DNA of 64,000 nt, from the NCBI GenBank assembly GCA_022448005.1, contig JAKUTK010000014.1, forward strand, positions 38,332 to 102,331. Reading direction: 5' to 3'. The stretch comes from Pseudomonas sp. GTDB lineage: Bacteria; Pseudomonadota; Gammaproteobacteria; Pseudomonadales; Pseudomonadaceae. Both the position numbers and the translations under genes were made by a program. The notes beneath the pieces are model-generated. The model saw only the letters and a list, made by a program, of their open reading frames with translations. It did no database searches and was not told where the DNA came from. Positions within the stretch are counted from its first letter, which is position 1, and the number at the start of each line of letters is the position of its first letter. Shown here piece after piece: positions 18,945 through 29,499 of this stretch.

Positions 18945-21900
18945 ATGAATTTCTCTCAGTTCTTCATTCAACGGCCAATCTTCGCCGCGGTGCTGTCGCT
19001 GATCATCCTGATCGGTGGTGCCATCTCGCTGTTCCAATTGCCGATCAGCGAATATCCCGAGGTGGTGCCGCCGACGGTCGTGGTCCGCGCCAGCTTCCCA
19101 GGTGCGAACCCCAAAGTCATCGGCGAAACCGTCGCGTCCCCGCTGGAGCAGGCCATCACCGGCGTCGAGGGCATGCTCTACATGTCCTCCCAGGCGACCG
19201 CCGATGGCAAGCTGACCCTGACCATCACCTTCGCGCTGGGAACCGATCTGGACAACGCCCAGGTGCAGGTGCAGAACCGCGTCACGCGCACCCAGCCGAC
19301 GCTGCCGACCGAAGTGCAGCGCCTCGGCGTCACGGTGGACAAGGCCTCGCCAGACCTAACCATGGTGGTGCACCTGACCTCGCCGGACGAACGCTACGAC
19401 ATGCTTTATCTGTCCAACTATGCGGCGCTCAACGTCAAAGACGAGCTGGCGCGGCTGGACGGGATTGGCGATGTGCAGCTGTTCGGCATGGGGGATTACT
19501 CGCTTCGCGTCTGGCTCGATCCAAATAAGGTCGCCTCGCGCAACCTCACCGCAACTGACGTGGTCAATGCGATCCGCGAGCAGAACCGTCAGGTTGCCGC
19601 GGGTTCGCTGGGTGCACCACCCGCACCGGGCGCGACGGACTTCCAATTGTCGATCAACACCCAGGGCCGGCTGGTCAGCGAAGAAGAATTCGAGAACATC
19701 ATCATTCGTGCCGGCGAAGACGGCTCGATCACCCGCCTTCGAGACATCGCGCGTATCGAGCTGGGCTCCAGCCAGTACGCGCTGCGCTCCTTGCTCAACA
19801 ACCAACCGGCCGTCGCCATTCCGGTGTTTCAGCGCCCTGGCTCGAATGCCATTGAAATCTCCGACTCGGTACGTGCGCGCATGGCCGAGCTGAAGAAGGA
19901 TTTCCCAGAAGGCGTGGACTACGAAATCGTCTACGACCCGACCATCTTCGTGCGCGGCTCCATCGAGGCGGTGGTGCATACCCTGCTCGAGGCCATCGTC
20001 CTGGTGGTGCTGGTGGTCATCCTGTTCCTGCAGACCTGGCGCGCCTCGATCATTCCGCTGGCTGCCGTGCCGGTGTCGCTGATCGGCACCTTCGCCGTGA
20101 TGCATATGCTCGGCTTCTCGCTCAACGCGCTATCGCTGTTCGGGCTGGTCTTGGCGATCGGCATCGTGGTGGACGACGCCATCGTCGTAGTGGAGAACGT
20201 CGAACGAAATATCGGGCTTGGCAAATCCCCAGTCGAAGCCACCAAGCAGGCGATGAAGGAAGTGACGGGGCCGATCATTGCGACGGCGCTGGTGCTCTGC
20301 GCGGTGTTCATCCCGACCGCCTTTATTTCCGGGCTTACCGGGCAGTTCTACCAGCAGTTCGCGTTGACCATTGCTATTTCGACGGTCATTTCCGCCTTCA
20401 ACTCCCTGACCCTGTCCCCAGCCTTGGCGGCCGCGTTGCTGCGCAGCCATGACGCGCCTAAAGACGGCTTCTCGCGTCTGTTGGACAAGCTGTTTGGGGG
20501 CTGGCTGTTTGCACCGTTCAACCGCGTGTTCGAGCGTGCCAGTCACGGCTACGTCGGTGCGGTTAAACGCATCCTGCGGGGCAGCGGCATCGCTCTGGTG
20601 GTGTATCTCGGGCTAGTAGGGCTGGGCTATATGGGCTTCGCCAGCACACCGACCGGCTTCGTGCCGCCGCAGGACAAGCAGTATCTGGTGGCCTTCGCGC
20701 AACTGCCGGATGCGGCCACGCTGGATCGCACCGAGGATGTCATCAAGCAGATGTCCGAAATCGCCGGCAAGCACCCTGGCGTTGAAAACACCATCGCCTT
20801 TCCTGGTCTGTCGATCAATGGCTTCACTAACAGCCCGAACAGCGGCATCGTCTTCGTGGCACTGAAGGACTTCGACCAGCGCAAGGAAGAGAACATGTCA
20901 GCCGGCGCAATCGCGGGCGAGTTGAACGGCCAGTTCTCGGGTATTCAGGAAGCCTATCTGGCGATCTTCCCGCCGCCACCGGTGCAAGGGCTGGGGACCA
21001 TCGGCGGCTTCCGCGTGCAAGTCCAGGACCGCGGCAACCTCGGCTATGAGGAGCTCTACAAGCAGGTCCAGAATGTCATCGCCAAGAGCGCGGACTATCC
21101 CGAGCTGGCCGGGCTGTTCACCAGCTATCAGGTCAACGTGCCGCAGGTCGACGCCGATATTGAACGGGAGAAAGCCAAGACCCACGGGGTGGCTATCGAT
21201 CAAATCTTCGACACCATGCAGGTCTATCTCGGCTCGCTGTATGCCAACGACTTCAACCGTTTTGGCCGCACCTATCAAGTCAACGTCCAGGCCGAGCAGA
21301 AGTTTCGCCTGACGCCCGACCAGATCGGCCAGCTGAAGGTGCGCAACAACCGTGGCGAGATGGTCCCGCTGTCGACCTTCGTCAAGGTCAGCGACAGTTC
21401 CGGCCCGGATCGCGTGATGCACTACAACGGCTTCCTGACCGCTGAAATCAACGGTGCGGCCGCGCCGGGCTACAGCTCCGGTCAGGCCGAAGCTGCGATG
21501 GAGCGGCTGCTGCAAGCTGAGCTACCGAATGGCATGAGCTTCGAATGGACCGAGCTGACCTATCAGCAGATTTTGGCGGGGAACACTGCAATGTTTGTAT
21601 TCCCGCTCTGCGTGCTGCTGGCCTTCCTGGTATTGGCGGCGCAGTACGAGAGCTGGAGCTTGCCTTTGGCGGTAATCCTGATCGTACCTATGACACTGCT
21701 CTCGGCCATCACCGGGGTGATTTTGTCGGGCGGCGACAATAACGTGTTTACCCAGATCGGCCTGATCGTCCTCGTCGGCCTGGCGTGCAAAAACGCGATC
21801 CTGATCGTCGAGTTCGCCAAGGACAAACAGGAAGAAGGCATGGATCGCCTATCCGCTGTGCTTGAGGCCTGCCGTCTACGGCTGCGCCCGATCCTGATGA

Positions 21901-22115
21901 CCAGCTTCGCGTTCATCATGGGTGTGGTGCCGTTGGTGCTTTCCTCGGGAGCAGGCGCCGAGATGCGTCATGCCATGGGTGTTGCAGTGTTCAGCGGCAT
22001 GCTTGGCGTGACCTTTTTCGGGCTGTTGCTGACGCCGGTGTTCTACCTGGTCATTCGCGCCTTCGTCGAACGGCGCGCGGAGAAAAAAGCGGTACTGAAG
22101 GAGGTGCACGCATGA
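18945..22115 (+). CDS. mexF: RND multidrug efflux transporter (MexF-like)
   Basis: A 1056-residue HAE1-type proton/drug antiporter in the inner membrane, trimeric, exporting in family members chloramphenicol, quinolones and trimethoprim. Twelve membrane segments are expected, with the large periplasmic loops after TM1 and TM7. The proton-relay aspartates sit in LAIGIVVDDAIVVVENV, and the paired lysine-region motif in LVGLACKNAILIVEFA. The start MNFSQFFIQRPIFAAVLSL is as in PAO1 MexF. GGAG precedes the ATG, and the stop overlaps oprN by 4 bp. Confidence 0.97.
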   Translation: MNFSQFFIQRPIFAAVLSLIILIGGAISLFQLPISEYPEVVPPTVVVRASFPGANPKVIGETVASPLEQAITGVEGMLYMSSQATADGKLTLTITFALGTDLDNAQVQVQNRVTRTQPTLPTEVQRLGVTVDKASPDLTMVVHLTSPDERYDMLYLSNYAALNVKDELARLDGIGDVQLFGMGDYSLRVWLDPNKVASRNLTATDVVNAIREQNRQVAAGSLGAPPAPGATDFQLSINTQGRLVSEEEFENIIIRAGEDGSITRLRDIARIELGSSQYALRSLLNNQPAVAIPVFQRPGSNAIEISDSVRARMAELKKDFPEGVDYEIVYDPTIFVRGSIEAVVHTLLEAIVLVVLVVILFLQTWRASIIPLAAVPVSLIGTFAVMHMLGFSLNALSLFGLVLAIGIVVDDAIVVVENVERNIGLGKSPVEATKQAMKEVTGPIIATALVLCAVFIPTAFISGLTGQFYQQFALTIAISTVISAFNSLTLSPALAAALLRSHDAPKDGFSRLLDKLFGGWLFAPFNRVFERASHGYVGAVKRILRGSGIALVVYLGLVGLGYMGFASTPTGFVPPQDKQYLVAFAQLPDAATLDRTEDVIKQMSEIAGKHPGVENTIAFPGLSINGFTNSPNSGIVFVALKDFDQRKEENMSAGAIAGELNGQFSGIQEAYLAIFPPPPVQGLGTIGGFRVQVQDRGNLGYEELYKQVQNVIAKSADYPELAGLFTSYQVNVPQVDADIEREKAKTHGVAIDQIFDTMQVYLGSLYANDFNRFGRTYQVNVQAEQKFRLTPDQIGQLKVRNNRGEMVPLSTFVKVSDSSGPDRVMHYNGFLTAEINGAAAPGYSSGQAEAAMERLLQAELPNGMSFEWTELTYQQILAGNTAMFVFPLCVLLAFLVLAAQYESWSLPLAVILIVPMTLLSAITGVILSGGDNNVFTQIGLIVLVGLACKNAILIVEFAKDKQEEGMDRLSAVLEACRLRLRPILMTSFAFIMGVVPLVLSSGAGAEMRHAMGVAVFSGMLGVTFFGLLLTPVFYLVIRAFVERRAEKKAVLKEVHA

Positions 22116-23515
22116 AGGCTGTCATTAGCACACCGCTTCTGCTCGCGGCCGCCATAGCCTTGAGCGCCTGCGCGGTCGGGCCGGATTACCGCGCGCCGGA
22201 CGTCGCTCCGGCGCATATCGAAAGGGCTGCGGCGACTGGCTTCGATCAGTCGCGTTTTCAAGCGGCCTGGTGGCGCCAGTTCGATGACCCGACCCTGGAT
22301 GCTCTGGTGGGCGAAGCATTGTCCGAGAACCGCGAACTGCGTATCGCATTCGCCCGGCTCCGCGCCGCTCGGTCCATTCGCGATGACGTGACCAATGATC
22401 GCTTCCCTACCGTAACCGCAGGGGCCAGCGCCGAATATGGCGAGGCTCAGCAGCCGGGCTTCGGCGAGGAGCGCAGCAGCATCGAGCGCTACGATCTGGG
22501 GCTGGACATGGCCTGGGAGCTTGACCTGTTCGGCCGGGTACAGCGACGCATCGAAGCCAGCGAGGCGCAGAGTGAAGCGGCGGAAGCGGAGCTCTACCAG
22601 CTACAGGTCAGCCTGATTGCCGAGCTGGTCGATGCCTACGGCCAGCTGCGCGGCGCGCAACTGCGTGAACGCATCGCCCGGGAAAACCTTGAGAATCAGC
22701 GCAATTCGCATCGCCTGACCGAGCAGCTGCGCGACGCTGGCGTAGGTAGCGAACTTGACGTGCTGCGCGCCGATGCACGGCTGGCGGCAACCGAGGCCAG
22801 CTTGCCGCAACTGCAGGCACAGCAGACCCGGGCAACCAATCGCATCGCGACGCTGCTCGGCCAGCGCGCCGATAAACTCAGCGTCGACCTGACGCCTCGC
22901 GAGTTGCCTGCCATCGCCAAGGCTCTGCCGATTGGTGACCCCACCGAGCTGCTACGTCGCCGGCCAGACATTCTCGCAGCCGAAGGACAGCTGGCAGCGG
23001 CAACCGCCAACGTGGGCGTAGCGACAGCTGATCTGTTTCCGCGGGTAAGCCTGAGCGGTTTTCTGGGTTTCATCGCCGGACGCGGTTCGCAGATCGGTTC
23101 AAGTGCGGCGCAGGCCTGGGGTGTAGCGCCGAGCATCACCTGGGCTGCGTTCGACATGGGCAGCGTTCGCGCCAGGCTGCGCGGTGCAGAAGCAGACGTC
23201 GAAGGTGCGTTGGCCAGTTATGAGCAGCAGGTCCTGCTAGCGCTGGAGGAATCGGAAAACGCGTTCAGCGACTATGCGCGGGCCCAGGAGCGATTACTCG
23301 CACTGCTGCGCCAGTCCGGAGCCAGTCGCGCGGCAGCGGAGCAAGCGGCAATCCGCTACCGGGAAGGTACGGTGGACTTTCTGGTGCTACTGGATGCCGA
23401 GCGCGAGCGCCTGGCGGCGGAGGATGCGCAGGCGCAGGCCGAAGTCGAGGTCTATCGCGGAGTCGTGGGCCTATACAAGGCACTTGGCGGCGGTTGGCAG
23501 CTCGCCAGCAACTGA
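22112..23515 (+). CDS. oprN: outer-membrane efflux channel (OprN-like lipoprotein)
   Basis: A 467-residue TolC/NodT-family outer-membrane factor that completes the MexEF pump. Signal peptide with lipobox LSAC at residue 20, followed by VGPDYRAPDV, typical of the family. Two OEP repeats (about 55-250 and 260-460) contain the alpha-helical barrel and the paired LRRRPDILAAE and YREGTVDFLVLLDAER motifs. The ATG overlaps the mexF stop, so the genes are translationally coupled. Confidence 0.95.
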   Translation: MKAVISTPLLLAAAIALSACAVGPDYRAPDVAPAHIERAAATGFDQSRFQAAWWRQFDDPTLDALVGEALSENRELRIAFARLRAARSIRDDVTNDRFPTVTAGASAEYGEAQQPGFGEERSSIERYDLGLDMAWELDLFGRVQRRIEASEAQSEAAEAELYQLQVSLIAELVDAYGQLRGAQLRERIARENLENQRNSHRLTEQLRDAGVGSELDVLRADARLAATEASLPQLQAQQTRATNRIATLLGQRADKLSVDLTPRELPAIAKALPIGDPTELLRRRPDILAAEGQLAAATANVGVATADLFPRVSLSGFLGFIAGRGSQIGSSAAQAWGVAPSITWAAFDMGSVRARLRGAEADVEGALASYEQQVLLALEESENAFSDYARAQERLLALLRQSGASRAAAEQAAIRYREGTVDFLVLLDAERERLAAEDAQAQAEVEVYRGVVGLYKALGGGWQLASN

Positions 23516-23522
23516 CGGGAAG

Positions 23523-23556
23523 CTGCTCTGCGCCGCTGAATGGTGGCGCAGAGCAG
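23523..23556 (+). terminator. strong hairpin after oprN
   Basis: CTGCTCTGCGCC (23523-23534) and GGCGCAGAGCAG (23545-23556) make a perfect 12-bp stem with a 10-base loop, 7 bp past the oprN stop. There is no T-run, so it may act as an mRNA 3' stabiliser or a Rho-assisted end rather than a textbook intrinsic terminator. Confidence 0.7.
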
Positions 23557-23656
23557 TCGCTCTCAGCGGCCAAAGTGTGACCTGTTGCAACTCCCGCTCC
23601 CTCAGTTATGAATTCTGTGAGAAAGCCCTTTTTACGGTGCGGCTTATTTGGCATAA

Positions 23657-24724
<1,068 letters not shown>

Positions 24725-24747
24725 TTACTTCCCGCCTTTCCTCCCAG

Positions 24748-24770
24748 CCGCGGCAGCAACGCCGCGGTTT
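24748..24770 (+). terminator. terminator after the TRAP binding protein gene
   Basis: CCGCGGC (24748-24754), loop AGCAAC, GCCGCGG (24761-24767), then TTT. It lies 24 bp after the stop codon. The T-run is short, so strength is uncertain. Confidence 0.7.
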
Positions 24771-24823
24771 GCCAACGCCGCTCGGCGAGTCCCTAAGTTC
24801 TTTAGCCTTCTACTAACCCCTGA

Positions 24824-24859
24824 GAGTGCAGCCTGCTCGCCGGAAGGCGGTTTGCACTC
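24824..24859 (-). terminator. hairpin between converging dctP-type gene and opmB
   Basis: GAGTGCA (24824-24830) pairs with TGCACTC (24853-24859); an inner CGCC-GGAA-GGCG stem extends it. It sits 14 bp past the opmB stop (minus strand) in the space between convergent genes and could serve both. Confidence 0.5.
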
Positions 24860-24872
24860 ACGCGTTCGTTGT

Positions 24873-26348
24873 TCAGCGCTCTGAAGTCTCCAGTACGGGC
24901 TCGAAATCCAGCTGCGCTTCTTCCCATCCGCCGCCTAGCGCCGCGATCAGTTGAACGCTGGCGGCGAGCTGATCACCCAACAGCGTCAGATAGGTCCGCT
25001 CGTTGTTCAGCGCACTGGTTTGCACGGTGGCAACGCTGAGGAAGTCCACGGTGCCCGCGCGGTACTGGTTCTGGATCAGGCGCAGCGATTCCTGCGCGGC
25101 CTCCAGCGCTTGTCGCTGAACCACGGCCTCAGCCGCGAGAACACGCAGTTGCACCAGGTTGTCCTCGACCTCACGGAAGCTGTCGAGCACCGTCTGGCGA
25201 TAGTTGGCCACTGTCAGGTCATAGTTGGCTTCGGCAGCTTCGAGGTCAGCGCGACGGCCACCAAAATCAAGCAATGTGACTGCCAGCTGCGGGCCTAGCG
25301 ACCAGAAGCGGTTGGGAAGACTGATCAGGTCAGTAAAACTGCTGTTTCGATAGCCACCGCTCGCGCTCAGTGTCAGGTCCGGGTACCAAGCTGCTTCGGC
25401 CACGCCGATCTGTGCATTGGCCGCGATCACCTGACGTTCGGCCGACGCGATATCCGGGCGACGTTCAAGCAATTGCGAAGGCAGTGCGAGCGGCACTGCC
25501 GGCAACTCCGGAATCTCGTCGCGCTCAGCTATGTTCAGCTCCGCCGGCGGCACCCCGATCAGCACCGCAATAGCGTGCTCCATCTGTGCTCGCTGCCACT
25601 GCAAGTCGATGGCCTGAGCCTCGGTACTCCGGAGTTGGGTCAGTGCCTGGGTGACATCGGACTTCGGCACGATGCCTGCGCGATACTGGTTTTCCGTCAA
25701 CCGCAACGAGCGAGCAAAGGCTTCGACCGTCTGGTTCAGCAAACGCTGCTGTTCATCCATCACGCGCAATCGAAGGTAGGTCTGGACGAGCTCGGACTGC
25801 AGGCTCAAGCGGGCAGCGGCCAGGTCCGCCGCAGTGGCTTGCATATTGGCTCGGTTGGCTTCCAGATTGCGCCGCAGGCGACCCCATACATCCAGTTCCC
25901 AGGCCGCATCGAGCCCCACGCTGTAACTCTCGCTGATGCCGCTGAAACTGCTGCCAGTCAATGCGGTAGATGAGGTCGAACTGCCCTGCCCGGCACGTGT
26001 TGCGCCAGCGCTGCTGCCTACCGAAGGAAACAGCTGTGATCGTGCCCCCATAACCAGTGCCCGCGCCTGGCGGTACTGCGCTTCAGCAGCCGCCAGATTC
26101 TGGTTGGAGACATTGAGGCGCCCAACCAAGGCATCCAATGCCACATCACTGTATAGCCGCCACCAATCACCGCGCTCCAGCACATCTGCCGGGTTGGCAA
26201 CCTTCCACCCTTCGGCCTGTTTGAACTCCGCAGCCATTGGCAGCGCTGGGCGCTGGTAATCAGGACCCAAGGTGCAGGCGCCTAGGGAGAAAGCCATGAC
26301 CACAAGAGCCAGCGGGCGTAGGACGTGTTTCAGAGACAACTCACTCAT
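24873..26348 (-). CDS. opmB: outer-membrane efflux channel of the Mux pump (OpmB-like)
   Basis: A 491-residue OEP-family lipoprotein (lipobox LGAC, residue 25; then TLGPDYQRPALP). Two OEP repeats carry LLERRPDIASAE and YRAGTVDFLSVATVQTS. It is the fourth gene of muxABC-opmB; its ATG overlaps the muxC stop (ATGA). Partner of the MuxA adaptor and the MuxB/MuxC pair; the PAO1 complex exports novobiocin, aztreonam and macrolides, from memory. Confidence 0.94.
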   Translation of the reverse strand: MSELSLKHVLRPLALVVMAFSLGACTLGPDYQRPALPMAAEFKQAEGWKVANPADVLERGDWWRLYSDVALDALVGRLNVSNQNLAAAEAQYRQARALVMGARSQLFPSVGSSAGATRAGQGSSTSSTALTGSSFSGISESYSVGLDAAWELDVWGRLRRNLEANRANMQATAADLAAARLSLQSELVQTYLRLRVMDEQQRLLNQTVEAFARSLRLTENQYRAGIVPKSDVTQALTQLRSTEAQAIDLQWQRAQMEHAIAVLIGVPPAELNIAERDEIPELPAVPLALPSQLLERRPDIASAERQVIAANAQIGVAEAAWYPDLTLSASGGYRNSSFTDLISLPNRFWSLGPQLAVTLLDFGGRRADLEAAEANYDLTVANYRQTVLDSFREVEDNLVQLRVLAAEAVVQRQALEAAQESLRLIQNQYRAGTVDFLSVATVQTSALNNERTYLTLLGDQLAASVQLIAALGGGWEEAQLDFEPVLETSER

Positions 26349-29300
26349 AGCGGATCTTCCAGGGCAGCGTCGGTGCGGACACCGCGCCAGCTGTTGAATC
26401 GGTGACGCGCGCGGTCCAGATACAGGTAGACCACCGGCGTGGTGTAGAGCGTAAGGATCTGGCTGAGGATCAGGCCACCAATGATGGTCAGGCCCAACGG
26501 CTGGCGCATTTCTGCCCCCTCCGCACCTCCGAGCAGCAGCGGCAATGCCCCAAGGATCGCCGCCATGGTGGTCATCAGGATCGGCCGAAAACGCAACAGG
26601 CAGGCCCGGCGAATCGACTCGTCCGGCGGCAGGTGATCGTTACGCTCGAACTGCAGCGCCAGATCGATCATCAGGATCGCGTTCTTTTTCACCACACCGA
26701 TCAGCAGGAACAGCCCAAGCAAGGAAATCAGACTGAACTCCTCGCCCGTCAGGATGATTGCCAGCAACGCGCCGACCCCGGCCGAAGGCAGCGTGGACAG
26801 GATCGTCAGCGGGTGGATATAACTCTCGTACAGCACGCCGAGCACGATGTAGACGAGCAGCAATGCCCCAAGAATCATGAACGGCTGGCTCTCCTGAGCC
26901 GCCTTGAAGACGTCACCCGTGCCACCCAGGCGACCCTGTACCTCACTGGGCAGCCCGATCGCGGTCACTGCACGCTCGATTGCCCGCGTCGCTTGATCCA
27001 GGCTGACACCAGGGGCCAGATCGAAATCGATGTTTTCGGCGGCGAACTGCCCATCATGGCTGACCCGGTCTTCCTCGAGACTCCGCTCGTAACGGGCAAA
27101 GGCCGAGAGCGGGACGCGTCGGCCGTCGCTGGTGATCACCTGGATCTGCTCCAACACTTCAGGGTGTTGGGCGTAGCTCGGGTCGATCTCCATGACAACC
27201 CGGTACTGGTTGAGCGACTCGTAGATGGTGGAAATCTGCCGTTGGCTAAAGGCGTTGTTGAGCAAGGTTGTCACCGTGCTCATGTCGATACCAAGTCGTT
27301 TGGCCGCGTCGCGGTCGATCTTCAGGCTGATCTGCTGGGCGCCCTCGCCTTCGTTGGCGTCGATGCTGGTGAGCTCCGGCAAAGCCTTGAGCGCCTGGGT
27401 CACTTGCGGCACCCAGGTGCGCAGATCAGCCAGATCGCTGGCCAACAGGTTGTAGGAATACGCTGAACTGCTCTGCCGCCCGCCGCCGAATTGCAGATCC
27501 TGATCGGCCATCAGGAACATCCGCCCACCCGGCACTTTTGGCTGGTTCTTGCGAATACGCTCGATCACTTTCTGCGCAGAAATCTTGCGCTCATCCAAAG
27601 GCTTTAGCCGGACGATCATGAACGCATTGTTGATTCCGCCCTGCCCGCCGATAAAGCCCGCCACGCTTTCCACGGCCGGGTCGGCCAGTACTGCCTTGCG
27701 GTAGGTTTCCATCTTTGGCTGCATGACCTGAAACGACAAGCCATCGTCGCCGCGAATGAAGCCGGTCAGCTGACCTGTGTCCTGCTGCGGCAGAAAGGTT
27801 TTCGGAACCTCGATGTACAGAAAAACATTGAGCCCGATGGTCGCCAGCAGCGTAATCAGGGTAATCCGATGATGGCGCAGCGCCCAGCCGAGAGACCTGT
27901 CGTAATGGCCTAACAGCCATTGGTGGGCATTGTGACTCCAGCGATGCAGGCGACCGTCATGCTCAGGCTGGTGGGGTTTGAGCCAACGTGCGCAGAGCAT
28001 GGGTGTCAGGGTCAGCGAAACCAGCAACGACACCAGAATGGCGGCCGCCAGGGTGATGGAGAACTCTCGGAAAAGCCGTTCGACAAGGCCGCCCATGAAC
28101 AGAATCGAGACGAATACCACCACCAGCGACAGGTTCATCGACAGCAGGGTGAAGCCAACCTCTCGGGTGCCGATATAGGCGGCACGCATCGGCGGCACAC
28201 CCTGATCGATATGTCGTGCAATGTTCTCCAGGACCACGATGGCGTCATCGACCACCAGCCCCGCGGCAAGGATCAAGGCCATCAGCGACAGCACGTTGAG
28301 CGAGAAACCGAACAAGTACATCACAGCAAAGGTGCCAACCAGCGATACCGGCACCGCCAGCGCCGGGATCAACGCGGTGCGCAGGTTGCCAAGGAACAAG
28401 AACACCAGAACGATCACCAGGCCGACAGCGATCAGCAAGGTCCGCTCGGCCTCATGCAGGGTGGCGCGGATCACCGGTGAGCGATCCATTGCGACGGCCA
28501 TGTTGACACTGCCCGGCACGATCGCCTGCAGAGCCGGCAGCTCGTTACGAATTCCCTCGATGGTTTCGATGATGTTGGCGCCGGCCTGGCGGTTTATGAC
28601 CAGCAGCACGGCGCGGTCGTTGTTGAAGAAGCCGTCGTTGTAACGATCTTCCACCCCGTCCCTGACCTTCGCGACATCGCTCAGGCGAAGTGCTGCGCCG
28701 TCCTGATAGCGAATGATCAGCGGCAGGTAATCTGCGGCTTCATGCAGCTGGTCACTGGCCTGCACCTGCCAGTGGCGGTCGTCGTCTTCGACCATCCCTT
28801 TGGGTCGCCGAACATTCGCGTTGGCGATGGTCTGGCGGACCTCATCGAGTGAAACGCCGTACTGTTCCAGTTGCTGTGGTTGCAGCTCGACCCGGACGGC
28901 AGGCAGCGAACTCCCTCCCACCTGCACCTCGCCCACCCCAGGGACCTGCGATAGCTTCTGCGCCAGAATCGTCGAGCCGATGTCGTAAAGCTGCCCTTTG
29001 TCGAGCACGTCGGACGTCAGCGACAACACCATGATCGGTGCCTGGGCTGGGTTGATTTTGCGGTAGCTCGGCATGCTGCGCATCCCGCTGGGCAGCAGAT
29101 TGCGCGAGGCATTGATTGCCGCCTGTACATCTCGCGCGGCACCATTGATGTCCCGTTCGAGATCGAACTGGATGACGATGCGGGTCTGCCCCTGGCTGCT
29201 GCGGCTGCTCATCTGGCTGACGCCTGCGATGCTTCCGAGGGAGCGCTCCAGCGGCGTCGCCACGCTCGAAGCCATGATTTCAGGGCTGGCACCGGGCAGG

Positions 29301-29449
29301 CTTGCCTGCACGGTGATCACCGGGAAATCCATGTTTGGCAGTGGCGACACCGGCAACAGACCGAAGCTGACGCTGCCCAGTAGCAGGATTGCCAAGCTCA
29401 GCAACATGGTGGCGACCGGGCGCGCGATGAAGGGGGCCGAGAGGTTCAT
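26345..29449 (-). CDS. muxC: RND transporter MuxC/MdtC-like
   Basis: A 1034-residue RND permease, second member of a heteromeric RND pair. The proton-relay motif is LILAAGLVVDDAIVVLENI, and LLIGVVKKNAILMIDLAL holds the distal lysine. I chose the ATG at 29449 ([15 protein letters not shown]), because this matches the N-terminus of the family; the frame opens 36 codons earlier without homology. No good Shine-Dalgarno precedes this ATG (CGGCGACCCGCAGCC), while a 17-codon ORF ends exactly on it, so translation is probably coupled. Confidence 0.94.
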   Translation of the reverse strand: MNLSAPFIARPVATMLLSLAILLLGSVSFGLLPVSPLPNMDFPVITVQASLPGASPEIMASSVATPLERSLGSIAGVSQMSSRSSQGQTRIVIQFDLERDINGAARDVQAAINASRNLLPSGMRSMPSYRKINPAQAPIMVLSLTSDVLDKGQLYDIGSTILAQKLSQVPGVGEVQVGGSSLPAVRVELQPQQLEQYGVSLDEVRQTIANANVRRPKGMVEDDDRHWQVQASDQLHEAADYLPLIIRYQDGAALRLSDVAKVRDGVEDRYNDGFFNNDRAVLLVINRQAGANIIETIEGIRNELPALQAIVPGSVNMAVAMDRSPVIRATLHEAERTLLIAVGLVIVLVFLFLGNLRTALIPALAVPVSLVGTFAVMYLFGFSLNVLSLMALILAAGLVVDDAIVVLENIARHIDQGVPPMRAAYIGTREVGFTLLSMNLSLVVVFVSILFMGGLVERLFREFSITLAAAILVSLLVSLTLTPMLCARWLKPHQPEHDGRLHRWSHNAHQWLLGHYDRSLGWALRHHRITLITLLATIGLNVFLYIEVPKTFLPQQDTGQLTGFIRGDDGLSFQVMQPKMETYRKAVLADPAVESVAGFIGGQGGINNAFMIVRLKPLDERKISAQKVIERIRKNQPKVPGGRMFLMADQDLQFGGGRQSSSAYSYNLLASDLADLRTWVPQVTQALKALPELTSIDANEGEGAQQISLKIDRDAAKRLGIDMSTVTTLLNNAFSQRQISTIYESLNQYRVVMEIDPSYAQHPEVLEQIQVITSDGRRVPLSAFARYERSLEEDRVSHDGQFAAENIDFDLAPGVSLDQATRAIERAVTAIGLPSEVQGRLGGTGDVFKAAQESQPFMILGALLLVYIVLGVLYESYIHPLTILSTLPSAGVGALLAIILTGEEFSLISLLGLFLLIGVVKKNAILMIDLALQFERNDHLPPDESIRRACLLRFRPILMTTMAAILGALPLLLGGAEGAEMRQPLGLTIIGGLILSQILTLYTTPVVYLYLDRARHRFNSWRGVRTDAALEDPL

Positions 29450-29499
29450 GGCTGCGGGTCGCCGCAAACTGGGGAAGTTTGCTCTGCTACCAGGGTCAT
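29446..29499 (-). CDS. 17-codon ORF bridging muxB and muxC, probable translational-coupling relay
   Basis: The ORF starts with an ATG that overlaps the muxB stop (ATGA at 29499-29496) and ends with a TGA that overlaps the muxC start (ATGA at 29449-29446). The encoded peptide is [21 protein letters not shown] lies 9 bases before its ATG, within the end of muxB, while muxC has no recognisable site of its own. Read directly from the sequence; whether the peptide is stable or has a role is unknown. The simplest reading is a relay that carries ribosomes from muxB to muxC. Confidence 0.55.
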   Translation of the reverse strand: MTLVAEQTSPVCGDPQP

